NCBI GenBank assembly: GCA_903858385.1
Contig: CAIOIN010000062.1
Location: 1 to 16,862 of the forward strand
Reading direction: 5' to 3'
DNA length: 16,862 nucleotides
Origin: an uncultured Microcaldota archaeon
GTDB taxonomy: Archaea > Micrarchaeota > Micrarchaeia > Micrarchaeales > Micrarchaeaceae
The notes under the pieces: generated by a model
The model's database searches: none
Told to the model about the DNA's origin: nothing
What the model saw: only the letters and a program-made list of their open reading frames with translations
Shown: positions 1 through 7,102 of the stretch, one piece after another
Layout: every line of letters begins with the position of its first letter
Position numbering within the stretch: the stretch's first letter is position 1
Position numbers and translations under genes: made by a program

Positions 1-249
1 CCTGAACATCAGGCTTTTGACCATGTAGCTCATGGGCCGGCCGTCGGTTGCGAACTCTATCTCCTGCTTGTCGTTTATCTTGTAATATGTTGCGTTGTCT
101 GCGATCTTGTCTATGATGAACCGGTACTTGCTCGTGCTGATCTCGCAGATGTCTGCGTTCCACAGCTGTGCAGTCCTGAGCATCCCTATTGTCTGCAGCC
201 CTACATCTGAAGATTTTGCCTGACTCGAAGTTTTATCGTTACTTACCAT
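1..249 (-). CDS. Partial hypothetical protein, PMSY-motif family (C-terminus off window)
   Basis: This reading frame is open from the left edge to an ATG at 249, so only the N-terminal 83 residues are visible. The start at 249 is preferred over the in-frame ATG at 267 because the TATA box at 276-285 lies about 31 bp upstream of it, the distance seen at other genes here. The N-terminus is Ser/Asn/Lys-rich (begins MVSNDKTSSQAKSS) and probably disordered. An alpha/beta-looking segment follows and ends in GRPMSYMVKS. This matches DLPMSYILERS of the protein at 7980-8522 and LPMNHISES of the one at 5421-6074. The match extends to DNA: 15 bases at 23-37 are identical to 8299-8313. No known domain is recognised. 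I infer it is a paralogue in an uncharacterised family expanded in this window. Confidence 0.75.
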   Translation of the reverse strand, partial: MVSNDKTSSQAKSSDVGLQTIGMLRTAQLWNADICEISTSKYRFIIDKIADNATYYKINDKQEIEFATDGRPMSYMVKSLMFR

Positions 250-275
250 ACCATCACGGTTACCCATCGCAGCGG

Positions 276-285
276 AAATATTTAC
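276..285 (-). promoter_or_regulatory. TATA-box promoter for the gene at 1-249
   Basis: On the minus strand this reads GTAAATATTT, preceded by the purine-rich AAAAGC (a BRE-like element). Its centre is about 31 bp upstream of ATG 249, which would give an almost leaderless transcript. Confidence 0.65.
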
Positions 286-1031
286 GCTTTTCGGGATGCT
301 CCCGCCACATTATTCATTTTCCTGAGCAGGCTCTTCATGTTCGTTATCCGCACCTTGTCATCCGATATCGCGAGCCATGTTGAGAGATTCGCATCGACCA
401 CCGTGGGAGGGAGCGGATCGATGAGTTTCAAGGTACCATTTTCGGCGACCATAACGTTCCCGAAATTGGCATCGCCGTGGCCCACGCCTCTTTCGTTCAG
501 CCTGTTCAGGACCTCTATGAGCTGTCTTGCCAGTGCGGTGAACTCCTCGACCATTACCGGCATTCCGGACTTTGCATTCTGGTAATAGGTGTCAAGCGTC
601 TCACCTGCAACGTACTCCACCACGTATCCGGCGACCGAATAGCCGCCGACGCTGTTCTCCTTTTCGTGGCGTTTTTCTAGGACTGTGTGCTCGTCACTCC
701 ACAGTATGCTTCTCCTGACAAGCGCAATCGGGGCTGCGACGTTCTCTGGAATCGCATCGTACATACTGCAGAGCAGGGCAAACTCCGGGATCATCCCGCA
801 ATAAGCGGCTGTCCCTTTCATGTGAATCTTCAAGCCGGCCGCATCCAACTCTCGCTTATGGACGTTGCAACGGTCGGCATAATCGAAATAGTAACGCTCC
901 CTGTGCTTGAAGAACAGCTCGTTCTGGCCCAGTTTGGCTGCAGCGGACAGCAAAGAGGGCGCATCGTCCGCGACAACGACGTTTTCTCTGTGATTGACTG
1001 TTTTTGCGGCCATGATAACCAGTGTTCTCAT
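282..1031 (-). CDS. Compact RIO/APH-like protein kinase-fold phosphotransferase
   Basis: Predicted ATP-dependent phosphotransferase of about 249 residues; substrate unknown. Visible kinase signatures, numbered from ATG 1031: candidate ATP-binding lysine in ELFFKHR (K42), candidate helix-C glutamate in PEFALL (E83), catalytic loop HGDANFGN (H185, D187, N192), and a metal-binding LIDP (D205) in place of DFG. Only about 44 residues follow LIDP, so the C-lobe is minimal, as in RIO and aminoglycoside/lipopolysaccharide-type kinases. The protein is paralogous along its length to 4087-4824. ATG 1031 overlaps the stop of the upstream gene (ATGA), which suggests translational coupling; ATG 1013 (begins MAAKTV) aligns with an internal methionine of the paralogue and is the alternative. 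The frame stays open to 1220, but that part overlaps the upstream gene and is not protein-like. Kinase fold is likely; the specific family is uncertain. Confidence 0.8.
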   Translation of the reverse strand: MRTLVIMAAKTVNHRENVVVADDAPSLLSAAAKLGQNELFFKHRERYYFDYADRCNVHKRELDAAGLKIHMKGTAAYCGMIPEFALLCSMYDAIPENVAAPIALVRRSILWSDEHTVLEKRHEKENSVGGYSVAGYVVEYVAGETLDTYYQNAKSGMPVMVEEFTALARQLIEVLNRLNERGVGHGDANFGNVMVAENGTLKLIDPLPPTVVDANLSTWLAISDDKVRITNMKSLLRKMNNVAGASRKA

Positions 1032-1435
1032 TTCTGCGCTGCTCTGAGGGCGTTTGGAAGGTAGTATGCGATCCATCCATGTCGGTTGAAATCCGCATAG
1101 CTCTCCTTCACCGCATCGAAAGTTTGATTCTCGATGAAATAGCCTTCTGCCCCTTCTCTGTGGGTCACCAGCAACGGATTCAACGACGTCACTACGCCGA
1201 TATGGGTTATGTATACGCATTCACTGCGCTTCGTCAGCCACGCGATGAGGCAGCCGAGGGAAGGGTCCTTGGCCACTTTCAAGGAATTGAGAGTCATCTC
1301 TACGAAAGGGTCGATGTAGTAATCCTTCTTCTGCTCTCCAGTAAGGTACCATGCGGTTACGAGGCAGTTCGAACGTTCAGTGCCCCTGCACAATTCCGCC
1401 CTTCTGTTTATCATATTCAGGTACGCAGCATGCAC
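1028..1435 (-). CDS. Hypothetical protein upstream of kinase, start codon problematic
   Basis: A coding-like frame of at least 135 residues, transcribed with and overlapping the kinase at 282-1031 by an ATGA junction. No family is recognised; the sequence looks like a small globular alpha/beta protein. GTG 1435 is the first standard start in frame, but protein-like sequence clearly continues upstream (residues reading DAQKTIVIPPISLRRESQP) to an in-frame TGA at 1535-1537. A strong TATA box lies at 1560-1571. An ATG at 1538 sits just downstream of it but reads ATG AAA TAA; skipping one T would join it to the long frame as MKKRIDNRDC. The gene may therefore carry a frameshift at codon 3, use a rare start codon, or shift frame on purpose. 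The real N-terminus is probably 30-35 residues longer than GTG 1435 implies. Confidence 0.65.
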   Translation of the reverse strand: MHAAYLNMINRRAELCRGTERSNCLVTAWYLTGEQKKDYYIDPFVEMTLNSLKVAKDPSLGCLIAWLTKRSECVYITHIGVVTSLNPLLVTHREGAEGYFIENQTFDAVKESYADFNRHGWIAYYLPNALRAAQK

Positions 1436-1559
1436 GAACGGCTGACTCTCACGCCGCAGGCTGATCGGCGGAATTACAATTGTCTTTTGAGCATCAATGC
1501 TGGCCGTACAATCACGATTGTCTATTCTCTTATTTCATCCGTTAAGGCGTGATTCGACG

Positions 1560-1571
1560 AGATATTTATAC
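1560..1571 (-). promoter_or_regulatory. TATA-box promoter for the 1435-282 unit
   Basis: The minus strand reads GTATAAATATCT followed by CG, preceded by GAAAA. Fourteen bases (TATAAATATCTCGT) are identical to the promoter of the gene at 8679. Expected transcription start is about 1540, right at the ATG AAA TAA described for the downstream gene. Confidence 0.7.
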
Positions 1572-1652
1572 TTTTCTTTGATTCCGACGCAAGCTTGAAG
1601 GTCATACGGAAGTCTGTTCCTGCATCGGCAGCGACCCGGCAAACAAAAAGAC

Positions 1653-1662
1653 GTATAATCAT
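1653..1662 (+). promoter_or_regulatory. Possible TATA box for the epimerase gene
   Basis: GTATAATCAT is centred about 37 bp upstream of ATG 1694. It departs from the TATAAATATCT consensus shared by the island genes, consistent with an ordinary chromosomal promoter. Confidence 0.45.
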
Positions 1663-1693
1663 ATCCTGCAAAGGAAATGCAGGTAGGATCGCG

Positions 1694-2338
1694 ATGATCG
1701 ACATAGTTCCGGCCATCCTGGTGAAGACCCGGGCAGAACTGGATCTCAAGGTCAGGGTGGTCGAGCCCTTTGTTGATAGGATCCAGATAGATGTGATAGA
1801 CGGCAGGTTCGCACAGAACTGGACGGTGCAGCCCGAGGACCTGCAGGGTTTTGAGACGGGACTCATGAAGGAGGCGCATCTCATGGTCAATGACAATGAG
1901 GGTTACGCCAAAAAATTCATTGAGCTCGGCTTCGACATGATAATAGTCCACTGCGAGTCCTGCAAGGACATACAGAAGATGATTAAAACCGTGAAGGGCA
2001 GGGGCAGGAAGATGGCCTTGGCATTCAATCCCCAAACGCCCGTCTCAGCGGTAGAGGCTTATCTTGACGATCTTGACATGGTCGTGGCGATGACGGTCAA
2101 TCCGGGTTTTACCGGCCAGAAATTTGATGCCAGCGTCATGCCGAAGGTCAGGGAGCTGAGGCGCATGAAAAAGGACCTCGACATAGAGGTCGATGGTGGG
2201 ATGAAGGTTGGCACCATAAAAATCGCCGCTGAGGCCGGAGCCAACATCTTTGTCGTCGGTTCGAGTATATATGGCTTTGACGACAAGAAGAAGGCGATAG
2301 AATCTTTGAAGGAAGACGCCCTGTCGGCAATCATGTGA
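1694..2338 (+). CDS. rpe: Ribulose-phosphate 3-epimerase family protein
   Basis: A (beta/alpha)8-barrel protein of 214 residues, the usual length for ribulose-phosphate 3-epimerase, which interconverts D-ribulose 5-phosphate and D-xylulose 5-phosphate in the cytosol. Family landmarks: IVPAIL at the N-terminus, IDVIDGRF (D33), EAHLMV (H62), VNPGF (135-139), VDGG (D167) and the phosphate-binding VGSSIYG (188-194). Three of the four classical metal ligands are present, but the histidine two residues before D33 is glutamine (Q31, RIQIDVIDG instead of the usual IHVDxMDG), so metal content or activity may differ. ATG 1694 is chosen because it gives the standard N-terminus and lies 37 bp after a TATA-like box; the frame extends to 1595 without protein-like sequence. 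Flanked on both sides by island genes on the opposite strand. A related epimerase on another sugar phosphate is possible. Confidence 0.9.
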   Translation: MIDIVPAILVKTRAELDLKVRVVEPFVDRIQIDVIDGRFAQNWTVQPEDLQGFETGLMKEAHLMVNDNEGYAKKFIELGFDMIIVHCESCKDIQKMIKTVKGRGRKMALAFNPQTPVSAVEAYLDDLDMVVAMTVNPGFTGQKFDASVMPKVRELRRMKKDLDIEVDGGMKVGTIKIAAEAGANIFVVGSSIYGFDDKKKAIESLKEDALSAIM

Positions 2339-2365
2339 GGATCTCTTTTCGAATGTTTTGCGGCT

Positions 2366-3367
2366 TCAGTTGCGCGGCACTATGCCGGCGATGTATCTCT
2401 TGAATGATGCAGCCTTCCGCTCCTCGTTGCCGGTCTGGTCATCGCCGAACCTGGTCGTGACCACGGAGAATGAGCGTTCCTCCTTTCTTAGCAGCATGAA
2501 GTCTCCGCTGTCCGCCTTGGTGAGAATGACATGGCTGCCGGGCTCTATCTCGCGCTTTTCCAGTATTGGCTCCAGCAGACAGCTTGCATCGAGCTCTGAG
2601 TAGCCGCGTATGTAGCAGATCTGATTGAACGAGAGCGTGTAGGTGTTTGACGGGTATATCAGGTACTTCCCTGCTTTGGACGCGCCGTTGATTGCCGACA
2701 GTATGTCCTCGTTCCTGAACTCCAGGGTCATGGGCGTCAGTCTGTAGCCTTCTCTTATCGACTCCGATACCGCATCGCGCGGAGCGGTGCTCCGGTCATA
2801 GCCGTACAGCAGGTAATTGTCAGAGCACAGCGCAACAATCATGCCATGGAAGCACTGGTTCACGGCTATGTCCACCAGCATGCAGTCCTTGAGCGGGTTG
2901 CGGCCCAGCAGCGCGAATACTAGCGAGTGGGCATAGTTGGCTCCGCCGACTACCCCTATGAAATGCTCTATCCCGTGCAGGCCGTTCACGGCCCTGTAGG
3001 TATCCTTGTCAAAGACTTCGTTGGAGCGGCGGTACATGACGAGCTCTCCGGTGTTGCCGGTCCCGTCCACCACGCCGTCGTCTGGAAGCTGCCCGTCATA
3101 GATGACTTTTATGTACCTTCCCGCGATGCCTATGGAAACGCGGACGTCTTCCATTGTCGGTATGTGAAGGTGTTGATAGTACTGGCGATGCGCCTCCTTC
3201 CTCAAGCCTATCAGCAGTTCATCGGTCTTTGTGACCAGCGGAGACGAATGAGTGCCAGCACGTAGCTCGGACATTATGCTGATTACGGTATCGCGCATCA
3301 TTACTTCCGTGATATTGCTTACTTTGCCGATGTCGTAATTGTTTGCCGAGTTGGAACTCGAAGTCAT
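2366..3367 (-). CDS. Hypothetical protein, possible Rossmann/SAM-type fold
   Basis: A 333-residue protein, second gene of a two-gene unit behind 3399-4034 (31 bp apart). ATG 3367 is preceded by GCGATCGA, a weak GTGAT-type SD. The N-terminus is Ser/Asn-rich and probably disordered (MTSSSNSANN). The centre has GIEHFIGVVGGANYAHSLVF followed by LLGRNPLKDCMLVDIAVNQ: a glycine-containing turn after a hydrophobic strand, then a second strand ending in VD about 25 residues later. That spacing resembles motifs I and II of class I methyltransferases, but VGGAN is not a classic GxGxG, so the assignment is only a suggestion. No catalytic motif is identified. The C-terminus is basic. It converges on the epimerase gene with 27 bp between stops. 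Confidence 0.7.
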   Translation of the reverse strand: MTSSSNSANNYDIGKVSNITEVMMRDTVISIMSELRAGTHSSPLVTKTDELLIGLRKEAHRQYYQHLHIPTMEDVRVSIGIAGRYIKVIYDGQLPDDGVVDGTGNTGELVMYRRSNEVFDKDTYRAVNGLHGIEHFIGVVGGANYAHSLVFALLGRNPLKDCMLVDIAVNQCFHGMIVALCSDNYLLYGYDRSTAPRDAVSESIREGYRLTPMTLEFRNEDILSAINGASKAGKYLIYPSNTYTLSFNQICYIRGYSELDASCLLEPILEKREIEPGSHVILTKADSGDFMLLRKEERSFSVVTTRFGDDQTGNEERKAASFKRYIAGIVPRN

Positions 3368-3398
3368 TCGATCGCCTTGTGTGGATAGTTATCGCGCC

Positions 3399-4034
3399 TC
3401 ATTCCCGTGCTGTCCTTAAAAATGAGACCGGTTCCTGCGTCCTGGTCTGTTCCCTCAGCAGTCTGGTCGCATGGTTGAGCGTACTTATCATCTCGGCCAG
3501 GCTCCCCCTCTCGTATGGCGTGTACAGGCGCAGATTGATGCGCACATCGTCCGATTTGGTGCTTATGTGGTTATAGTTGGTGAACATGATCAACGGGTGT
3601 ATCCTGTGCAGCGCATCCGCTATCGCATTGAGATTCTTGAGCGTCTCGTTTTTGCTTCCGGCCGCAGCTACGATGCTACCCCGGATAAGATAATCCCTTA
3701 GCTCATAATCCTCTTTGGTGAGGTAGCAGAATGGAAGTCGGTCGTCAGCGTAGGGTATCTCAAAATTTCTGTTCAATTGCCGGAATACTGCGATGCTGTC
3801 TATTGGGGCGGTATGCCCGGGATAATCGTACCTTTTGATTATGACCTTGTTGTAAAGACCGTTCGACAATGCGCATAAGGTCGAATCATTTGATCCGCTG
3901 ATGGCTTTTTCCTGCGCCCTTTGGGGATAATACATCCCGGGCAGTTCGCCGAAGAGTGCGTACAGAAACTTTACCTCCGATCCCACCAAGGTGTCCGTAG
4001 CCCTTGCCGCTTTATGGTCATGACTAATGGTCAT
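3399..4034 (-). CDS. Hypothetical protein resembling an isolated kinase N-lobe
   Basis: A 211-residue protein, first gene of the 4034-2366 unit. ATG 4034 lies 32 bp after a strong TATA box and is the only plausible start. A hydrophobic strand ending in lysine (NKVIIKRYD, K67), a following helix (DSIAVFRQLNRN), and a later segment (LKNLNAIADALHRIHPL) recall the N-lobe and the 'alpha D/E LH' region of aminoglycoside-phosphotransferase-like kinases. No HGDxxxxN catalytic loop or D-F-G equivalent occurs anywhere, so if the resemblance is real this is a truncated or non-catalytic relative. The gene after it (2366-3367) does not supply the missing motif either. The kinase resemblance is weak and may be chance. 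Confidence 0.7.
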   Translation of the reverse strand: MTISHDHKAARATDTLVGSEVKFLYALFGELPGMYYPQRAQEKAISGSNDSTLCALSNGLYNKVIIKRYDYPGHTAPIDSIAVFRQLNRNFEIPYADDRLPFCYLTKEDYELRDYLIRGSIVAAAGSKNETLKNLNAIADALHRIHPLIMFTNYNHISTKSDDVRINLRLYTPYERGSLAEMISTLNHATRLLREQTRTQEPVSFLRTARE

Positions 4035-4060
4035 TCAATCGTGTTCCACTCAATTCTATG

Positions 4061-4070
4061 AGATATATAC
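4061..4070 (-). promoter_or_regulatory. TATA-box promoter for the 4034-2366 unit
   Basis: The minus strand reads GAAAAGT then GTATATATCTC, a close match to the shared island consensus, centred 32 bp upstream of ATG 4034. Confidence 0.7.
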
Positions 4071-4086
4071 ACTTTTCGGTGATCCT

Positions 4087-4824
4087 TCAGTCCGGCCGGC
4101 CGTTTTCTTCTATTCGCTTGAGTATCCGCTTGGCGTATGCCGCCACGTACATATCCTCGTCAATCGCGTACGCGATCGAACGTTTCATGTTTGAATAAGC
4201 CGGGAGTGGATCAATGAGCTTCAATACGCCTCCATCGGCCACCATCACGTTGCCGAAGTGCGCATCCCCATGGCCAATGCCACGCACATTCAGCCCATTC
4301 AACAGCCCTATGAGCTGATTGAGCAGAGTGACGAATTCTTTGACCATTTCCGGATTACCCGATCTTGCGTTTTCCTGATAGGCTTCAAGATCCTTGCTCG
4401 AAATATATTCAGTCAGATAGCCCACGGCAGGGTATCCGTTCACGCTATTCTTGATAGATCCCTTCTCAGGTTCGCCTCTTCGGATGAATGCGATGGGCGT
4501 GGCAACGTTATCGGGAAATGCACCATGAATCCGTGAAAGCATCGCAAACTCCGGGGTCATGCCGTACCCGTCATCCGCGCCCTTGATGTGGAGATGCATC
4601 CCTTCCTTACCGAATTCGACAACATGTTCTTTATAGCAGTCCTTCGAACCAGTGTACATTTCATGGTAACAGGGCCGGCATTTGAAGAATAGTTCTGTCT
4701 TGTCCTGCCTGAGCTCCGAAGCGATGGATATCAACGAGTCCCTGTCGTTTGCTACAAAAACCTTATCCCTGAAGCTGATTGTCTTGGCACTCATGCGATA
4801 GACCATATCCAGTAGGATATTCAT
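4087..4824 (-). CDS. Compact RIO/APH-like kinase, paralogue of 282-1031
   Basis: A 245-residue predicted phosphotransferase and last gene of the operon that starts at 7618. Motifs: ELFFKCR (K48), PEFAML (E92), HGDAHFGN (H185, D187, N192) and LIDP (D205). Identity to the kinase at 282-1031 is strong through the catalytic half (GHGDA-FGNVMVA, LKLIDPLP), and both have the SGxPxMVxEF segment about 30 residues before HGD. The stop of the preceding gene is 19 bp upstream. Just before ATG 4824 is a GAGGTCATG element carrying a four-codon mini-ORF (MNKA) whose stop overlaps ATG 4824. Met7 (4806) and Met11 (4794) are alternative starts; Met11 aligns with MAAKT of the paralogue. The substrate is unknown; as the terminal gene of an operon with winged-helix-like proteins, a role in modifying a protein partner is one possibility. 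Confidence 0.82.
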   Translation of the reverse strand: MNILLDMVYRMSAKTISFRDKVFVANDRDSLISIASELRQDKTELFFKCRPCYHEMYTGSKDCYKEHVVEFGKEGMHLHIKGADDGYGMTPEFAMLSRIHGAFPDNVATPIAFIRRGEPEKGSIKNSVNGYPAVGYLTEYISSKDLEAYQENARSGNPEMVKEFVTLLNQLIGLLNGLNVRGIGHGDAHFGNVMVADGGVLKLIDPLPAYSNMKRSIAYAIDEDMYVAAYAKRILKRIEENGRPD

Positions 4825-4843
4825 GCCTTATTCATGACCTCGC

Positions 4844-5416
4844 TCATTGCGCGCCGTTTGACTTGTCTATCCTCATGATCTGTGGCAACTGCAGTTTGTT
4901 TGCGAACACCTCCTTGCCGTCGACGTAGCTGCGCACCACTATCTCGTTATTCGCTTCGTGCAGCCCGTCCGAGCGCAGTGGCAATTTAGCCGTAGGCTTT
5001 GCATCTGGTTTCTCGAAAAGCAGCTTCGCGACGCCCTTGCCCATCTCGGTCAGCACTACGATCCGCACGTCTTCGGCCGTTTTTATGAGATCCGATTGTC
5101 CCAGCACGTTTATGCTATGGGTTCGGACTTGCGACGTCTTCATCCTGCCGCCGATGTAAAGCATGGACAGCGCCTTCTTCATGTTTTTGCCCGCTTTTGT
5201 ATCATCGTTCGCCAGCGATTCGGCCATCTTGGACATCATTAACCGCTTGCTGCCTTCGATGGAGTTGTCGCGCATATTGTTAAGATTGACTATGCTCGCA
5301 TCGTATCTCACGTTAATGGAGCGAATGCCCTCATGCAGCGTCCCGTACATCTTCACTAGCGGATGCGATCCGATCGCCTGTTGGTCCACATTCTGGTTTC
5401 CGTTTTTTGTAACCAT
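4844..5416 (-). CDS. Winged-helix-like protein, paralogue of 7103-7618
   Basis: A 190-residue protein in the fifth position of the 7618-4087 operon. Its middle aligns with the operon's first gene: helical stretch MAESLANDDTKAGKNMKKAL, a segment SINVLGQSDLIKTAEDVRIV, then VLTEMGKGVAKLL, a strand-turn-helix (LTxxGxxVAxLL) typical of the wing and last helix of winged-helix domains. N-terminal halves also match (HPLVKMYG versus HPVVVAGV). A beta-rich C-terminal tail of about 50 residues is absent in the paralogue. ATG 5416 is preceded by AAGGAGGAACAAGTGATTGG, containing both a GGAGG and a GTGAT SD element; the TGA in GTGAT is the stop of the upstream gene, so the two are translationally coupled. 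DNA binding is inferred from fold-level resemblance only. Confidence 0.75.
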   Translation of the reverse strand: MVTKNGNQNVDQQAIGSHPLVKMYGTLHEGIRSINVRYDASIVNLNNMRDNSIEGSKRLMMSKMAESLANDDTKAGKNMKKALSMLYIGGRMKTSQVRTHSINVLGQSDLIKTAEDVRIVVLTEMGKGVAKLLFEKPDAKPTAKLPLRSDGLHEANNEIVVRSYVDGKEVFANKLQLPQIMRIDKSNGAQ

Positions 5417-5420
5417 CCAA

Positions 5421-6074
5421 TCACTTGTTCCTCCTTTCGATGTCGACTATTCCAGTATATATCTCGCCTTCATAGCGATCCGCCTGCTGCATGAGCCGGA
5501 ATGCTTCTGCCTCAGCAGGAGTGCCGCCCATCACAACCTTTTGCGCACCCTCTTCGCCTTGCGCTTTGTTGGTCGAACGCAATGGCACTGCAGCAGCGTA
5601 ATCCTTCTCTATCCCTTTCAGTATGGCCGCCATGTCCTCTATACCGATACCCGACGGGTAGGTCACCGTGACGCTCACTGTCGGATAGGAATCGTTCGAC
5701 AGGCAGGTGCACTTGACTTCCGACGGGCCTATCGTATCCCTGTCTATCTTCGATTGGATCGCATCCTCGATTTCCCTCAGGCTCGTCCTTGATGCGGTTA
5801 TCATCACGATGCCGGTCACATGGTGCTCCATGCTTCCCGTGCCCCAGCTGTACGACTCCGAGATGTGGTTCATTGGCAGGATGCCCCTGCTTTCCATCAG
5901 GATATTGTCCTTGTGCCTGTCAAGCTTGTAGTAATCCTTGCTGATCGCATACCTGTCGGCCGCAGCCACTAGGTATCTCTCACCAGCGAACATCCTCCTT
6001 TCCGTTTCCAGCATGCCCGCGTTTATGAGCATCGCCGCGTCCTGCATCTTTGCGTTGTTCGTGTTCTTGTCCAT
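5421..6074 (-). CDS. Hypothetical protein, PMSY-motif family
   Basis: A 217-residue protein (from ATG 6074), fourth gene of the 7618-4087 operon. ATG 6074 lies 19 bp after the upstream stop with GTTGAT eight bases ahead; the frame extends to ATG 6131 inside the upstream gene, which is less likely. The middle aligns with the protein at 7980-8522: a segment ending LPMNHISES, then a GSMEHH turn, a strand GIVMIT, a helix TSLREIEDAIQSKI, two strands (VKCTCLS and TVSVTVTY) and a helix MAAILKGIEKDY. The order strand-helix-strand-strand-helix suggests a ferredoxin-like alpha/beta domain. The C-terminal 50 residues are charged. No enzyme motif is visible, and function is unknown. Confidence 0.75.
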   Translation of the reverse strand: MDKNTNNAKMQDAAMLINAGMLETERRMFAGERYLVAAADRYAISKDYYKLDRHKDNILMESRGILPMNHISESYSWGTGSMEHHVTGIVMITASRTSLREIEDAIQSKIDRDTIGPSEVKCTCLSNDSYPTVSVTVTYPSGIGIEDMAAILKGIEKDYAAAVPLRSTNKAQGEEGAQKVVMGGTPAEAEAFRLMQQADRYEGEIYTGIVDIERRNK

Positions 6075-6093
6075 CGCATCAACTTTCAAATCA

Positions 6094-6744
6094 TCAAGGG
6101 GCTGCTTTCTGCTTGGCCGCGGCATGCCCATCGCCAGTACTTCCTTTGATTATCATGTCATGCCTCCAATCCTGGTTGCGCCCTCCGGTCGGGCCCACGA
6201 TGAAAGTAGTCCTTTTCACCACGCCCTGATTCGGGGGCTTTGACGGCTCGACGACGCCCTTTGGCGTTGCATCCTTGCGTGGGCTTATCCCTTCAGCCTT
6301 TTTGAATCTCTCCGTATCGGACGTCTTGATCCTGTAGACATTCTCGCTGATCCTCTTCTCGCCATGCGTCGCTTTGTAGAGCGCTATCAGGCGGTATGCA
6401 TACTTCTCTTTGATCACGTATCCCGGTTCTATCTCATTTACGCGGCCTTTATCGATGTCCATCCGCCTTAAAATCGAGAACATGCCGTCGGGATCCGCAA
6501 ACTTCAGCGGCGGAACGTGATAGAGGTACTTCTTGACATCCGGAGAGGGTATTGAAGGAATGGACGATTTCGGATTGTACCTCGGATCGTACTCCAACCC
6601 ATGTCTACCTTCATACAGACCCTTTTCCAGTATGCCCATGAGCGTCTTGATTGCAGGCGATTGCATCCGATAGAAGTCGTTTTTGACGTATTCGATGCCG
6701 TTGATGACAAGGTTTGAAGCTTTTGCGGCGCTCTGTTTTTCCAT
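6094..6744 (-). CDS. Hypothetical protein with possible winged-helix segment and disordered tail
   Basis: A 216-residue protein from ATG 6744 (third gene of the operon). This ATG follows GTGATCGAG, a strong SD whose TGA is the upstream gene's stop; ATG 6771 is possible but sits inside the upstream gene. The N-terminal half is mixed. A central stretch (GMFSILRRMDIDKGRVNEI, then YVIKEKYAYRLIALYKATHG) has a helix-turn-helix feel and could be a winged-helix element, but this is weak. The last 70 residues are rich in Pro, Lys, Gly and Thr and end AAAKQKAAP, so probably disordered and basic. No family is recognised. Confidence 0.7.
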   Translation of the reverse strand: MEKQSAAKASNLVINGIEYVKNDFYRMQSPAIKTLMGILEKGLYEGRHGLEYDPRYNPKSSIPSIPSPDVKKYLYHVPPLKFADPDGMFSILRRMDIDKGRVNEIEPGYVIKEKYAYRLIALYKATHGEKRISENVYRIKTSDTERFKKAEGISPRKDATPKGVVEPSKPPNQGVVKRTTFIVGPTGGRNQDWRHDMIIKGSTGDGHAAAKQKAAP

Positions 6745-6749
6745 CTCGA

Positions 6750-7094
6750 TCACTTCTGGTAATGCGGCCATCTGGCCGGATAACTCATGGCATCGCTGTA
6801 ATCTTCGCGCATCATGACTGCGAGGTGCTTTGTCGCCTTTATCTCCATGTCCGCAAGCTGCTTCAGGTAGGGGAAGTAGTCCTTGCCCTCCTTTGAGTTT
6901 ACATCCATCCTTGAAAACTTGTCTAGCGCATAGCCGATGCAGGATATGGTGCCGTACTCCTTGGCCGCTTCCTGGGCGACGCGCCTGACGCTCTTCACAT
7001 CATCGATCTTGATGTAGAGGACCGACGCCGTAGCGTAATGCCCCTCCTTCTCTGCAACCTTTGCATCATGCAGGTTTGCGCTTTTTGAGACCAT
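6750..7094 (-). CDS. Small helical hypothetical protein
   Basis: A 114-residue protein, second gene of the 7618-4087 operon. ATG 7094 is chosen because GAGTGATAGA, a GTGAT SD just past the upstream stop, precedes it; ATG 7106 overlaps the stop of 7103-7618 (ATGA) and is the alternative. The N-terminus (ANLHDAKVAEKEGHYATAS, then VLYIKI) has the spacing A-x6-G-x-Y-x2-A-x4-Y seen in TPR and MIT-type helical hairpins, but only one such unit is visible. The rest is predicted helical. A small helical adaptor is the most that can be suggested. Confidence 0.7.
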   Translation of the reverse strand: MVSKSANLHDAKVAEKEGHYATASVLYIKIDDVKSVRRVAQEAAKEYGTISCIGYALDKFSRMDVNSKEGKDYFPYLKQLADMEIKATKHLAVMMREDYSDAMSYPARWPHYQK

Positions 7095-7102
7095 TCTATC
7101 AC

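Noticed and set aside
1032..1220. N-terminal extension of the kinase at 282-1031 up to 1220
   Set aside because: It overlaps the upstream gene completely, reads as low-complexity Arg/Pro-rich sequence, and is absent from the paralogous kinase.
1028..1435. GNAT acetyltransferase assignment
   Set aside because: The strand-helix order was mildly reminiscent, but the acetyl-CoA binding R/QxxGxG/A motif is absent.
1022..1552. Long plus-strand ORF of 176 codons
   Set aside because: It is antisense to the kinase and its upstream gene, both of which have protein-like sequence, motifs and a promoter.
1595..1693. Upstream start for the epimerase at 1595
   Set aside because: The extra 33 residues are unlike any epimerase N-terminus and span the probable promoter.
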